A stretch of DNA of 51,331 nucleotides from the NCBI GenBank assembly GCA_021604845.1, contig BQJT01000005.1, positions 1 to 51,331 of the forward strand, read 5' to 3'. Below the pieces are notes generated by a model. The model was given only the letters and a program-made list of their open reading frames with translations. It was not told where the DNA came from and ran no database searches. A program made the translations under genes and the position numbers. Shown here piece by piece: positions 27,195-37,167 of the stretch; the stretch's first letter is position 1; each line of letters begins with the position of its first letter. The DNA is from Cyclobacteriaceae bacterium (lineage in GTDB: Bacteria; Bacteroidota; Bacteroidia; Cytophagales; Cyclobacteriaceae).

Positions 27195-28049
27195 TTAGCA
27201 AAGTATTGCCGGCATAAACGGACCTTGAGGTTCGTTATAACCACCATAACTCATCAAGGTCAGCTGCATGGCATTTCGCAATCCATGCTCCATACACCAG
27301 CGAAGCAGCTCACCATTGCCGCTTGGGATCAGGATACCCGGGCCCTGAAATTCGGAGGCCGCTCCAATCAGTGCTTTTAGATCTTCATTGGTCTTCCCTA
27401 CCGAATGACCAAAAAATGCCATGGCAGTGCTATAACCAGTAAGGTTTCCCTGGTGCTCAACTACCGTTGCACTTCCCTGTTGAATGGCGTCTTGTAATTC
27501 AACCCCCCGGTGGTGGCCGTGAATTGTGGTGCAAAGCCGGTTGCAGGCCTCTAAATCATTTTCTGTGGCGTGACGAACCTTGTACCCTGGCAATTTCAAA
27601 TTAATCGCCGGTCCCTGCATGGTAGAAAGCATTTCGCGCGCGTCAAATCCCAGTTTTGCATATAGCGAAAACGAATGCACATTGTAGGCCGCCTGGATCA
27701 GCTGTATACCATCGGACTGTGCTTGTAGGTGGCTGATTCCGTATTCCATTAATTTACGGCCGATATTTTTATTATGTATCTCGGGATTGACAGTCAGTAT
27801 ACTAATACCCGCCATATTGGAGCGTTTAGAAACCACAATACTGCCCACAACCGTACCATTAACTTCCGCCGCCGCCGAATGAAATTTGGGATGAGGTAGT
27901 AAGTTGGAATACAAACCAGCAGCTACCTCCGGTGAAGGGAAGTCAGGTGGGTAGTTATATTGATCTGCGATGCTTTTGAATGCATGGTAGCAGATTTCAC
28001 CAAAAACGCCGGCATCTTCTGCGGTAGCTTGCCTTATTTGTGTGTTCAT
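27195..28049 (-). CDS. GNAT acetyltransferase with two GNAT halves
   Basis: 284 residues with two GNAT-like halves. The first (1-145) is complete: SILTVNPEIHNKNIGRKLMEYGI is the strand plus acetyl-CoA pyrophosphate loop, though the loop is written HNKNIGRK rather than the usual Q/RxxGxG/A. The second (about 150-284) starts YKVRHATENDLEACNRLC and keeps the overall fold but lacks an obvious acetyl-CoA loop, so it may be a substrate or regulatory half. The substrate is unknown. It stands alone: 158 bp from the giant kinase gene and 216 bp from the divergent fbaA. Confidence 0.85.
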   Translation of the reverse strand: MNTQIRQATAEDAGVFGEICYHAFKSIADQYNYPPDFPSPEVAAGLYSNLLPHPKFHSAAAEVNGTVVGSIVVSKRSNMAGISILTVNPEIHNKNIGRKLMEYGISHLQAQSDGIQLIQAAYNVHSFSLYAKLGFDAREMLSTMQGPAINLKLPGYKVRHATENDLEACNRLCTTIHGHHRGVELQDAIQQGSATVVEHQGNLTGYSTAMAFFGHSVGKTNEDLKALIGAASEFQGPGILIPSGNGELLRWCMEHGLRNAMQLTLMSYGGYNEPQGPFMPAILC

Positions 28050-28265
28050 GAGATTTAAAAAGGGATGATTCAGGAGTTAACTTTCATTAATACAATATAA
28101 GCCATAATTCCAATAACCTGACCTCCATGTGAATTTTTCAGGATGCGTTTTAAGGTAATACTGCAGGTGTTACATTCAGATTCAGAATAAATACCATCTA
28201 TCCTTTTCTTAACCTTGATTTTTTTTGGAAATTTACCACTGAAAAAATACACTTAAATCAAGATC

Positions 28266-29360
28266 ATGACCATCGCTGAAATCAAAGAAGCTATAAAGCC
28301 TGGGGTGCTACACGGAGACCAGGTACAAACCCTATTTAGTTACGCCCAGGAGCAAAATTTTGCCCTGCCTGCTGTCAACGTAATCGGCTCGAATTCAATC
28401 AATGCTGTGCTTGAAACCTCCCGTGAGGTAAATTCACCGGTTATGATCCAGTTTTCAAACGGTGGAGCACACTTTATGGCTGGCAAGGGTCTAAGCAACG
28501 ATAACCAAAAAGCGGCTATAATTGGTGCCGTTAGCGGGGCGCAACATGTGCATAGTGTGGCAGCTGCGTATGGAGTTCCAGTAGTACTACACACGGACCA
28601 TGCTGCCAAGAAGTTGTTGCCCTGGATTGATGGCATGCTGGATGCCGGCGAAGAATTTTTTGCCCGGCATGGAAGACCATTGTTCAGTTCCCACATGATT
28701 GACCTATCGGAGGAACCAATTGAAGAAAATGTGGCCATTTGTAAGGAATACCTTAAACGAATGGACAAGATGGGCATGACTTTGGAGATTGAACTTGGGG
28801 TTACTGGCGGTGAAGAAGACGGCGTTGATAATACCGATGTGGACAGCAGCCGGTTGTATACGCAACCAGAAGAAGTAGCCTATGCTTACGAACAACTTAT
28901 GGAAGTCAGCAACCGATTTACCGTGGCCGCGGCTTTCGGAAATGTTCATGGTGTATATAAGCCTGGTAATGTGGAGTTACGACCGGTGATCCTTAAAAAT
29001 TCTCAGGAGCATATCGAACAGAAATTCGGAACTTCTGACAACCCGGTCAACTTCGTCTTTCATGGCGGATCCGGGTCACCTCAGCATCAAATCAGGGAAG
29101 CCATCGAATACGGGGCCATTAAAATGAATATCGATACCGACATGCAATGGGCCTTCTGGGATGGAGTCCGCAATTACTACCAAAATAAAGAGGGTTACCT
29201 CCAAAGCCAGATTGGCAATCCGGATGGCGAAGACGTACCCAATAAAAAATACTATGACCCTCGATCTTGGCTGAGGGCTGCTGAACAAAGCTTTGTGGAA
29301 AGACTGAAAGTAGCCTTCGATGACCTAAATGCGGTTGGCGTGCTTAGCACGTTGGGCTAA
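28266..29360 (+). CDS. fbaA: Fructose-bisphosphate aldolase, class II
   Basis: Zinc-dependent aldolase of glycolysis and gluconeogenesis, splitting fructose 1,6-bisphosphate to DHAP and glyceraldehyde 3-phosphate. The 364-residue length is that of the class IIA (E. coli FbaA) type. Active-site landmarks: VVLHTDHAAKK with catalytic Asp111 and zinc ligand His112, LEIELGVTGGEEDG with a glutamate ligand, AFGNVHGVYKPGNV with a histidine ligand, VFHGGSGSP for phosphate binding, and MNIDTDMQWAFWDG. The N-terminus ELxxxIKPGVLHGDQV is also typical. It has an ATG start and is monocistronic, with a tandem-repeat region right after it. Confidence 0.97.
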   Translation: MTIAEIKEAIKPGVLHGDQVQTLFSYAQEQNFALPAVNVIGSNSINAVLETSREVNSPVMIQFSNGGAHFMAGKGLSNDNQKAAIIGAVSGAQHVHSVAAAYGVPVVLHTDHAAKKLLPWIDGMLDAGEEFFARHGRPLFSSHMIDLSEEPIEENVAICKEYLKRMDKMGMTLEIELGVTGGEEDGVDNTDVDSSRLYTQPEEVAYAYEQLMEVSNRFTVAAAFGNVHGVYKPGNVELRPVILKNSQEHIEQKFGTSDNPVNFVFHGGSGSPQHQIREAIEYGAIKMNIDTDMQWAFWDGVRNYYQNKEGYLQSQIGNPDGEDVPNKKYYDPRSWLRAAEQSFVERLKVAFDDLNAVGVLSTLG

Positions 29361-29382
29361 GCAACAAAATTAACCACCCACA

Positions 29383-29703
29383 GATGCTCCAGGCTCTTCG
29401 CTTTTGCTGAACTGTATGCTGTTCACTGCTGCTCTTGCTCATCTCTGGCAGATACACCAGAGAGTCGGCGCAACGGCAATGCGTTTGGTGAAGGCCCTGG
29501 CTATGCTATGCTCCACGCTGTTCGCTGTTGCTGAACTGTATGCTGTTCACTGTTGCTCTTGCTCATCTCTGGCAGATTCACCAGAGTGTCGGGCGCAACG
29601 GGCAAGACGTTTGGTGAAGGCCCTGGCTATGCTATGCTCCACGCTCTTCGCGTTTGCTGAACTGTATGCTGTTCACTGTTGCTCTTGCTCATCTCTGGCA
29701 GAT
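29383..29703. repeat. Tandem repeat, about 2.6 copies of 124-126 bp, overlapping the addB-like 3' end
   Basis: The 328-bp gap after fbaA is filled by this repeat. The marker GCTGAACTGTATGCTGTTCAC occurs at 29406, 29530 and 29656, giving periods of 124 and 126 bp. Each unit contains CATCTCTGGCAGAT, which in the last copy forms the final codons and stop of the addB-like gene (minus strand). Copy 2 also holds an inverted pair TTCACCA (29577-29583) / TGGTGAA (29612-29618). Units are near identical, so the duplication is recent. It is not a CRISPR array: the unit is too long and there are no spacers. Confidence 0.88.
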
Positions 29704-32556
29704 TTCCTTATAGTCGCAAAACCGGCAACGTGCTGATTCTTTCGTCTGCACAAATGGTTTAGTTTCATCAAAAAGTTCATTCAGCGCATTCTGCAACTGC
29801 CTTTCAAACTCCTGAAAACCTGCTGAAGGCACGACTTGCTGCTTATTTAGCCATTTAATTCCCTCGTTCACTTTCTTCATGGGATAAACACCCAACTTTA
29901 TCGGGGCATTCTCTCTAACTTTGTTCCATAGGTAGCCATAGAAGAGCCCCTGGAACCCGGATTTATACTTTGGCTCTTCAAAGTGCTTCAGTACATAGTT
30001 ATCCCAGTCTTCAGCAGCAATCTTGCTAGGGAGATATACCAGGTCGACTTTTCCTGTTTTGTAGTCTATGATATGAACAATCCCACGGGCCAGGTGCACC
30101 CGGTCCAGTGTTCCCTCCAAACGAACGTTGCTTCCACCATTGATCCGCAGGTCGGACTGCAGGGTAATTTCGGCGCCCAACAATTGAAAAGGTGCAGCCC
30201 ACTGGTCCTTTGCTATGGCTTTATAAATCAATTTCTGGATTACCTGTTGATGAAGGATGTCCTTCCCTTCCAATAAGGAAGGACTACTCTTCATAAGATG
30301 TTCGCTTATTGACTCATCTACGGCATCGTTTATAGCTGATGACGCCAGCAGATCCTGAATGTGGTCCCTGGTTACTGTTTGCCCAACCAATGGTTGGTAA
30401 ATTTTTTCCACTGCCTGATGCACTATATTCCCAAAGTCTCTGGGATCCAGGTCTGTAGTTTCTTTCTCTCTTTCCCTGAGTTTTACAATATATCTGAAGT
30501 AAAACCTGAGACTACAATCCAGATAATGCCTGATCGCCGTTGGTGACAATGACTTTGCAGTTTCATCAATTACCAGGAATCGCTGCATTTGCTCAAGAAT
30601 TTCCGCTGACTTTGGTATCTCCAGCTGAGAATTAACCTCGGACTTGGAGAACGGCATCTGATAAATGCACTCGCTAATCATTTCTTTGGGAAATGTCTCT
30701 TTCAATTGCCAGAGGTAGCGGCTTTTTTCTCCGGATCCGTCTATGGCAACCTCAGTATTGTACACGATGGAAATATCGCTGGCCCGCTGTAAAACACGTT
30801 TAAAGTGATAGGCGTATATGGCGTCCTGTTCTTCAAATGTGGGTAGTTTGAATGCTTTTCTAATGGCAAACGGAATGTAACTATTGTGCTGATTTCCTTT
30901 TGGGAGCTGGCCTTCATTAGCTGAAACCATAATCACTCTTTCAAAATCCAGCGCTCTGGTCTCCAGGAATCCCATCATTTGAAGTCCCTCTGTTGGTTCC
31001 CCTGAAAACGGAATTCTGGCTTGCTCCAAAGCCTGGATAATTAGCCTGGATAGGGTTATAGGTTCCAATTCCTGATGGTATTTCTCCACCCCTTCACCAA
31101 GTTTCAACAGATGCTTTAGTGCATGGTAGGCAAATTCAGTTTCAAGCAGCTCAAGTTTTTCTTCAACTCTGAGCTTTTGATATATCGCCAGCAGTAATTT
31201 CACCACCGCAGCGATCAATTCATTCACTCTCTCCCAGGAGGTTAATGCCAGTTTCAGGATTTCCCCTGAGTCTTCGGTAATCAGTTCTGAAATACCTACC
31301 CATTTGCTCTTTTTCCTAAGCCCCAACAGCAGTTTGCCCGAACCAGGCACCGATCGCTTAATAAGGGGGTTCATTAACAGCTCCCTGGTATATTGCGTGT
31401 CAGCATAGGTGCTTTCTCCCCTACCCCTTTTATTAAGCTGATAATCAAGAAACGCCACCGTCAACCTAAACCAGTGGCTGTGCTTTGCAGGATAACCCAT
31501 GGTTACATTGAGGCTGTTGATGTTTTCAGGCAACGCATACAAAAGAGGAAAAAGAAGACCCTCATCTGCCAGTACCAATCCGCAGTTATCCAGCTGGTCT
31601 TTAGTCATTTGCTGCAAGAGCTGACCCACAACTTGCGCCTGTCCCACCGATTGCACACCACCGATGAACTGTATCTTTTTGTGGTGTTTTGCCATGTCGC
31701 TAATCACCCAGTGAACCTGGTCCGTTGGGGGCCATTTTTTACGATTTCGCCGCATGAATCTTCCGGCCTCCTCCACCTCATTTTCCAGAAACAGTTTATC
31801 AGCGTCCCAATACACCTCAGCGATTCCCTTTTTCAGCAACGTTTCCATTATCACCTCTTCAGACCGCGAAAGAGCATTAAAACCGGCAAAAACCACCCGT
31901 TCGAATGGAAGGTCTATGGTACCATCCTGCAGCTGCTCCGCCAGTTGCCGGTACAACATCCCGCCATATTGAAGGTCACTGTCACCCAAAGCGCCTCTGA
32001 AGCTATGATAGGTCTTACTTACCCTGGACCATTGATTACTAAAACTTGAAGACAATAGTGTAGGTTCATTGCCCATCATGTCGTTGAAACGCTTCAGGGC
32101 AAATAGTACTTCCTCACTATCCTGGTATCGGTTCTCAATGTCCCGAAGTTGCTCCAGGTTCCGGTATAAATCTTTGGCATTAACCAAATACCGGTCGACT
32201 TCATCAAAATCTCTAAGTAGAACCTGGCCCCATGAATAGAATTTATCGAATGTGGGCAGTTCTTCCTTATCAACTTTCCCCTCCGGATTCGGCGGATAGG
32301 TCGCTTTGTAGTGCTGATACAGTGCAAATAACAAATCGAGTTCATTGCTGATGGACTTTCCGGTACAACGAACAATAAAGTCCTCGACACTAAGGATTGC
32401 CGGTAACCAAAAAGTTTCTTGCGGGAATCTGTTGAGCAGCGCTTCTCGAAAATGGTAGCAGGCCCTGCGCGAGGGAAAAACAAAGGCCCTGGTGTGAAGT
32501 GTGTTTAAATCATCCGGAGGGAGTCTATCAACTATGTGCGTAATAAACCCTTTCAT
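29689..32556 (-). CDS. AddB-like helicase/nuclease, PD-(D/E)XK family
   Basis: 955 residues. The N-terminal ~600 residues resemble an inactivated UvrD-like helicase (start RAFVFPSRRACYHFREALL; VIMVSANEGQLPKGN later). The C-terminal RecB-type nuclease has the RLEGTLDRVH strand, Asp831 and Lys833 in HIIDYKTGK, and a four-cysteine iron-sulfur pattern: Cys681 (LDCSLRFYF), then Cys944-x2-Cys947-x5-Cys953. That layout is the hallmark of AddB. Its gene overlaps the AddA-like gene by 4 bp, as expected for subunits of a break-processing complex working with RecA. The stop codon lies in the last copy of a tandem repeat, but the third cluster cysteine comes before it, so the product is complete. Confidence 0.9.
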   Translation of the reverse strand: MKGFITHIVDRLPPDDLNTLHTRAFVFPSRRACYHFREALLNRFPQETFWLPAILSVEDFIVRCTGKSISNELDLLFALYQHYKATYPPNPEGKVDKEELPTFDKFYSWGQVLLRDFDEVDRYLVNAKDLYRNLEQLRDIENRYQDSEEVLFALKRFNDMMGNEPTLLSSSFSNQWSRVSKTYHSFRGALGDSDLQYGGMLYRQLAEQLQDGTIDLPFERVVFAGFNALSRSEEVIMETLLKKGIAEVYWDADKLFLENEVEEAGRFMRRNRKKWPPTDQVHWVISDMAKHHKKIQFIGGVQSVGQAQVVGQLLQQMTKDQLDNCGLVLADEGLLFPLLYALPENINSLNVTMGYPAKHSHWFRLTVAFLDYQLNKRGRGESTYADTQYTRELLMNPLIKRSVPGSGKLLLGLRKKSKWVGISELITEDSGEILKLALTSWERVNELIAAVVKLLLAIYQKLRVEEKLELLETEFAYHALKHLLKLGEGVEKYHQELEPITLSRLIIQALEQARIPFSGEPTEGLQMMGFLETRALDFERVIMVSANEGQLPKGNQHNSYIPFAIRKAFKLPTFEEQDAIYAYHFKRVLQRASDISIVYNTEVAIDGSGEKSRYLWQLKETFPKEMISECIYQMPFSKSEVNSQLEIPKSAEILEQMQRFLVIDETAKSLSPTAIRHYLDCSLRFYFRYIVKLREREKETTDLDPRDFGNIVHQAVEKIYQPLVGQTVTRDHIQDLLASSAINDAVDESISEHLMKSSPSLLEGKDILHQQVIQKLIYKAIAKDQWAAPFQLLGAEITLQSDLRINGGSNVRLEGTLDRVHLARGIVHIIDYKTGKVDLVYLPSKIAAEDWDNYVLKHFEEPKYKSGFQGLFYGYLWNKVRENAPIKLGVYPMKKVNEGIKWLNKQQVVPSAGFQEFERQLQNALNELFDETKPFVQTKESARCRFCDYKEICQR

Positions 32557-35500
32557 ACCTGAACGATCTTTGCTTCTCCCACATAAACCAGAAACATTTC
32601 AACCTGCCGATAACCCATTTTCTCCAGCATCGCTGCATATCCTTTAATTTGCTTTCCGTGCTCAGGATTCTCTTTCTCTCGTTTATAATCTACCACTATG
32701 GTACGCTGCTGGTTGGTAATAACCCTGTCTGGCGTATATCGCCGGCCCATACTGGCGATGTCCATTTCAGAAAACACTTTCCAACCTGGTTGAAAAAATG
32801 CGCTGAAATCAGGTTGATCAAATAATCCTTCTACCTTCCCTCGAACCCCGTCATGGTCCTCTTTCTTTACCACTCCTTCAGCAGTAAGCTGGTTCAAAAC
32901 AGTCTCCAGGTCTGACCTTTGGCTCATACGTTCAAGCACTGCATGTACCTGCAGCCCCTCTCTGATATTCCGAGCATGATAGTTGTCTAGCAAGGTGAAC
33001 ATTTTACTGTTTTCGGATCGGATGGTAACCTTATTTGCATATGGTGCCATTCTCATTTGGTCAACCGCAATGGTTGGCACAATTTCCTGTTTTGTCTTAG
33101 GCACTGACTCGCTAAGATCACCTTTAATAAAGGTACTACTTTGTGCATCCCAGCAGGATTCCCATCCAGGATGATTGCATATCTCCCACAACAGCTTGTA
33201 CAAATGGGCAAGATCATCAGCCGCGATGCTCCTGGTTGGTTTGATACTGTTGACATAGAGGCGCTGGCGGGCTCGGGTAAAGGCTACATAGACCGTATTC
33301 AGCCCCTCGGTAAGCCCCTCTAGCAACTCCTGCTGGTAGGCACTGGAAAAATAAGAATCCATTAGTTCACTTGAAAAGCTCAACGGAAGCAGTTTGTATT
33401 TACTGAACTGCGCGGAAAGCTCGTCGGTCCAAAATAAATTGTCTTTACGCGGTTTCAATTCAAAATCCGCCCACGGTATCAGTACGATGGGGGACTCCAG
33501 CCCTTTGGCCTTGTGAATTGTCATTACTCTTACCGCTTCCTGGTGTGAGGGAAATACCACCATTTGCTGTTCTTTGTGTACCTCCCACCAGTTTATAAAA
33601 TCCCGGGCAGTTGTTTTTCCTTTGGCATTCTGTTCCAGACAGACATCCAGAAATCTGGTTAGGAACGGGTCGGCCTTTTTGGATTCGATCAACAAGGGGA
33701 TCACCTGGGAAGCCCACTCATAAATGTTTCTACTGGAAAGCTCATCCCACTGTTCAACCAAAGCTGCGGGCAGATATTTTTCCAGAAGTCCTGAGCCGAC
33801 GCTACATGATTCCATGAAAAGTTCGTTGAAATCAAGGTCCTCAGCCTGTACACCTTTTTGATAGAGGCAGGCCATTTCAGCCCTGGCCAAGGAGTCCCGG
33901 GCATCGACCAGCAGATACATACCGCTTACCAGCAACCGCACTGCCCAGTAGCTCGAAAGACTTAAAGCCTGTTCGCTGTCCACCGGAATACCCAAGGTCG
34001 ACAAATGTTGTGATACCTCCGATACTTCAAGGTTGGTATCGCATAGCACCAGAAAATCGCTGTAGTTTCCTGTTTCAACTACATGTTCCCTGATTACCGA
34101 GGTAGAGAATTTCAGCGCTTCATTTCTCCATTGGCCCTCATTACGTTCAAAAAATTTGATGCAAACTCCTCCGTTGGAAGATGATCCTGGCTCTTGTTCA
34201 ACTTCCCGGTAAACTTCACTGAGCATGGTAGAATCATCGGGAAGGTCTTTGGTAGCCAGCAATAACTGACTGGCTAAGGTGAAAAATTGATTATTGAATG
34301 CTACTACCTGGCCTGCACTTCTTCGATTTATTTGTAAAGACTCCACCTGAAGCTGATCGCGGTATAAGGACAGGTCATCAACTGCCTGGTTTAAAAGCAG
34401 GTTTAGGTCTCCGCCTCGCCACCTGTAAATAGACTGCTTTACATCCCCAACCAGTAATACGTGGTGGTTATGGTCCAGCGAATTGGTAATCAATGGTTTT
34501 ACATTCTCCCACTGATAGACCGAAGTGTCCTGGAATTCGTCGATCAAAACATGCTGGTAGTAGCTGCCTAATTTTTCAAAAAGAAACGGCGCTTCGTGGT
34601 CAGAAATAATTTCTCTGAGTAAAAAACTATTGTGAGAAAGCAGCATCAGATTATTGCTTTGACGGTATGTCTTGAGTTGTTCACTAATTGCATCCAGTAG
34701 CCCATAACTGTAGATATGACGCTGTAGCTGTTTGGCGGTAACGTATGCCGCATGATGCGCTGCATGATATTGGTATATTTCCAATGCGATTTTTCCCAAT
34801 CCTGCCTTCACCACCCCGTCAATTCGTGCTATGTCAGGACTCTTTTGCGTATACCAGTCAGCTGTTCCCTGGGCAACATTCTTGAAAGTATCGGTAAGTT
34901 TGAAGTTGTTAAATAATATCTTATCGAAGGTATTCGCTACTCCGTTGCTTTTTCCTTTGAAGTTTTCTTTACTCAACCCGTGCGCAGCAATCAGCTTCTT
35001 TGCCTGCCCAGCTAGTTCCTTTAAATAACTGGCGAATTCCCGTTCTGTATTTTGTAAATCCTGTTCCAGTTCCCGCAGGGACTTAATATTTACTTCTTCC
35101 CTGCTGATTTTGCTAAAACCCTGATGGAACTTTTCCTTAAACAACTCCTTACCAAATTCCAATAATGTATAATCCAGCTGCCACCCCTTATCATTATCAA
35201 TCTTACTAAAGGCAAAATCTTTGGCCCAGCCTCGTAATTCCTCATCATGCGTGAGATTTTGATACAACAGAAGCAATGATTCTTTCATTGCCGTATCATC
35301 ATCCACATCTATCTGATAGTTAAGACTCAATTTTAGCTCCCTGGCCAGTGCCCGGACCAACTGACTAAAAAAATGGTCGATGGTACTAATTGAAAACCTT
35401 GAGTAATTATGAAGAATATTGGTCAGGGCCTTCTTAGCCCTGTCCTGTATATTGAGTTTTTGTTCATAGTGCCTTACTTCCTTTTCAATGACATGCCTCA

Positions 35501-35747
35501 TGTCCGTACTTTTACCGGCTGATAAGTCAATAAGATGTTCCAGGATGCGGCGCTTCATCTCTTCAGTGGCCTTATTGGTAAAGGTAATGGCCAGGATATG
35601 CTGGTAGTCTGAGGGATTCCTCAGCACGATTTTCAAATACTCTTTTACCAGGGTAAATGTCTTGCCGGAACCGGCAGATGCCCGGTAAATGGTAAAGTTT
35701 TTGGTATTAATTGCCTCCGGGTCCTCAAAGAGGTGAAGCTGGTTCAT
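32553..35747 (-). CDS. AddA-like UvrD-family helicase/nuclease
   Basis: 1064 residues. Superfamily 1A helicase motifs: Walker A RASAGSGKTFTL with Lys29, motif Ia FTNKATEEMKRRI, Walker B HVLIDEFQDTSVYQW, motif III VGDVKQSIYRWRGGD, motif V VMTIHKAKGLESPIVLIPW and motif VI YVAFTRARQRLYV. The C-terminal nuclease motif has Asp1020 and Lys1022 in IVVDYKREKE. With the AddB-like neighbour it forms the double-strand-break resection enzyme used in place of RecBCD. It overlaps that gene by 4 bp (ATGA). The upstream gene, DUF502, ends directly against its start, so three genes form one operon. Confidence 0.93.
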   Translation of the reverse strand: MNQLHLFEDPEAINTKNFTIYRASAGSGKTFTLVKEYLKIVLRNPSDYQHILAITFTNKATEEMKRRILEHLIDLSAGKSTDMRHVIEKEVRHYEQKLNIQDRAKKALTNILHNYSRFSISTIDHFFSQLVRALARELKLSLNYQIDVDDDTAMKESLLLLYQNLTHDEELRGWAKDFAFSKIDNDKGWQLDYTLLEFGKELFKEKFHQGFSKISREEVNIKSLRELEQDLQNTEREFASYLKELAGQAKKLIAAHGLSKENFKGKSNGVANTFDKILFNNFKLTDTFKNVAQGTADWYTQKSPDIARIDGVVKAGLGKIALEIYQYHAAHHAAYVTAKQLQRHIYSYGLLDAISEQLKTYRQSNNLMLLSHNSFLLREIISDHEAPFLFEKLGSYYQHVLIDEFQDTSVYQWENVKPLITNSLDHNHHVLLVGDVKQSIYRWRGGDLNLLLNQAVDDLSLYRDQLQVESLQINRRSAGQVVAFNNQFFTLASQLLLATKDLPDDSTMLSEVYREVEQEPGSSSNGGVCIKFFERNEGQWRNEALKFSTSVIREHVVETGNYSDFLVLCDTNLEVSEVSQHLSTLGIPVDSEQALSLSSYWAVRLLVSGMYLLVDARDSLARAEMACLYQKGVQAEDLDFNELFMESCSVGSGLLEKYLPAALVEQWDELSSRNIYEWASQVIPLLIESKKADPFLTRFLDVCLEQNAKGKTTARDFINWWEVHKEQQMVVFPSHQEAVRVMTIHKAKGLESPIVLIPWADFELKPRKDNLFWTDELSAQFSKYKLLPLSFSSELMDSYFSSAYQQELLEGLTEGLNTVYVAFTRARQRLYVNSIKPTRSIAADDLAHLYKLLWEICNHPGWESCWDAQSSTFIKGDLSESVPKTKQEIVPTIAVDQMRMAPYANKVTIRSENSKMFTLLDNYHARNIREGLQVHAVLERMSQRSDLETVLNQLTAEGVVKKEDHDGVRGKVEGLFDQPDFSAFFQPGWKVFSEMDIASMGRRYTPDRVITNQQRTIVVDYKREKENPEHGKQIKGYAAMLEKMGYRQVEMFLVYVGEAKIVQV

Positions 35748-36308
35748 TTATTTTATTGGTTGATTAACGCTGGTGACCCCGCCGGATACCACGAACTTCA
35801 TGGCATCGGTACTGGACAGTGAAATGGGCGTCACCTGCTCTTTGGGAACCAGTATTAAGTTTCCGGAAAAATTATAACTATGCGGTAAATAAATAGCGGC
35901 AAAACCAGGTGCCCCCAAACTATCCATATCCTCCTGGGTTATAAATCCTACTCTCTTAACCGTCCCATCCGGCAAAATATCTACCATCACTGGCTGGTTG
36001 AATTTCTTCTGGTCTCCTACAAAGGCTGACATCAGCTCCCTTAGGGAGGTATAGATAATCCTCACAAAAGGTAGCCGCAGCATTATCTTATCAAACACAT
36101 TTAGAAAGGGTTGGGCTAACAAAGTACTTCCTAAGTATCCGATAATGGTAATTGACCCCAGGATGATCAACAATCCTAATCCTGGTATATTCAGATCTAT
36201 CAGTCCATCCAACCAGCGAATAGAAATTACAATAATATAGATGGTTAAGGCAATTGGGACTACCAGCAGCAACCCCCTTAAAAAATACTTTGGCATGAAT
36301 TGAAACAT
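35748..36308 (-). CDS. DUF502 family membrane protein
   Basis: 186 residues. Two hydrophobic segments (about 8-30 and 43-65) precede a soluble domain. The sequence MPKYFLRGLLLVVPIALTIY at the N-terminus, RLPFVRIIYTSLRELMSAF in the middle and FAAIYLPHSYNFSGNLILVP later are the DUF502 signature. The family's function is unknown. It is the first gene of an operon with the AddA/AddB-like genes, its stop directly followed by the next ATG. The 244-bp gap to nqrE upstream holds no gene and no nqrF remnant. Confidence 0.9.
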   Translation of the reverse strand: MFQFMPKYFLRGLLLVVPIALTIYIIVISIRWLDGLIDLNIPGLGLLIILGSITIIGYLGSTLLAQPFLNVFDKIMLRLPFVRIIYTSLRELMSAFVGDQKKFNQPVMVDILPDGTVKRVGFITQEDMDSLGAPGFAAIYLPHSYNFSGNLILVPKEQVTPISLSSTDAMKFVVSGGVTSVNQPIK

Positions 36309-36552
36309 CGCTTATCGGTATGTTAAACTAGTTGGTAATTTAATCAGTGCATCTACATTATACCAACTCAGCGCTTCATTTAAAACCTTTAATTTTGATC
36401 TGCCCGGATGTTGCTCTGGTAATTAATAAATTCACCTTAATCAGGGTATTTGGATAGGCGGTCTAATCTTTAGTCTTTCCCCTTGGGCAGACGTTTCAAA
36501 TGTTACCACTGAGTCTTAAAAAAAAGACCCGTTAGAATTTGCCAGATTAGTT

Positions 36553-37164
36553 TTAGATAGATATTCCTATAAAGGACATGAAAGCCAGTCCCATAAGGCC
36601 TGTGATCAACATGGTAATTCCTAGACCTTTCAGGCCATCAGGGACATTACTATATTTTAATCTTTCACGAATGGCGGCCAGTGCTATGATTGCCAGAAAC
36701 CAGCCAATACCTGAAGAAAAGCCGTAGACGGTTGATTCAATCAGGTTAAGGTCTTTTTGAACCATGAACAATGAAGATCCCAGGATCGCACAGTTTACAG
36801 CGATTAATGGAAGAAAAATTCCCAACGAACCGTACAGGGCGGGGGATAACTTTTCAATCACCATTTCTACTAACTGTACCATGGCTGCTATAATTGCAAT
36901 GAACATTATAAACTGTAGAAAACTAAGATCAACCGTGGTAAAATCTTCCCCCATCCAACTGAGTGCACCTTCTTTAAGAATGAATTCCTTAATTAAGAAG
37001 TTGGCTGGAACCGTGATGGTTAGTACAAAAATCACAGCCAGGCCAAGCCCAACTGCGGTAGAGACTTTTTTAGACACAGCGAGGTAGGAACACATACCCA
37101 GAAAGTATGCGAAAACCATATTCTCCACAAAAATTGATCTTACTCCCAGGCTAATTAAATCCAT
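36553..37164 (-). CDS. nqrE: Na+-translocating NADH:quinone reductase subunit E
   Basis: 203 residues, six membrane helices, one of the two homologous helix-bundle subunits (with NqrD) that sit in the centre of the Na+ pump. [29 protein letters not shown] carries the conserved half-helix cysteine (Cys25) that helps bind the iron centre between NqrD and NqrE; a second cysteine lies in [14 protein letters not shown]. It is the last gene of the cluster. nqrF, which normally follows and carries the FAD and 2Fe-2S cluster, is not here. Confidence 0.95.
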   Translation of the reverse strand: MDLISLGVRSIFVENMVFAYFLGMCSYLAVSKKVSTAVGLGLAVIFVLTITVPANFLIKEFILKEGALSWMGEDFTTVDLSFLQFIMFIAIIAAMVQLVEMVIEKLSPALYGSLGIFLPLIAVNCAILGSSLFMVQKDLNLIESTVYGFSSGIGWFLAIIALAAIRERLKYSNVPDGLKGLGITMLITGLMGLAFMSFIGISI

Positions 37165-37167
37165 AGT

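Noticed and set aside
28070-28252. 60-codon minus-strand frame in the gap between the GNAT gene and fbaA
   Set aside because: No recognisable domain, no promoter-like box, AT-rich lysine-heavy start typical of chance frames; kept out for lack of support.
29383-29703. Possible CRISPR array
   Set aside because: Repeat unit is about 125 bp with directly abutting copies and no unique spacers or cas genes.
29404-29736. 110-codon plus-strand frame with repeated LAMLCSTLFA and CCSCSSLAD segments
   Set aside because: It is simply the 124-126 bp tandem repeat read in one frame; it overlaps the addB-like 3' end and has no family resemblance.
36480-36552. Possible terminator after nqrE (GTCTT-TTTTTT-AAGAC)
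   Set aside because: The stem is only five base pairs with an all-T loop; too weak to call.
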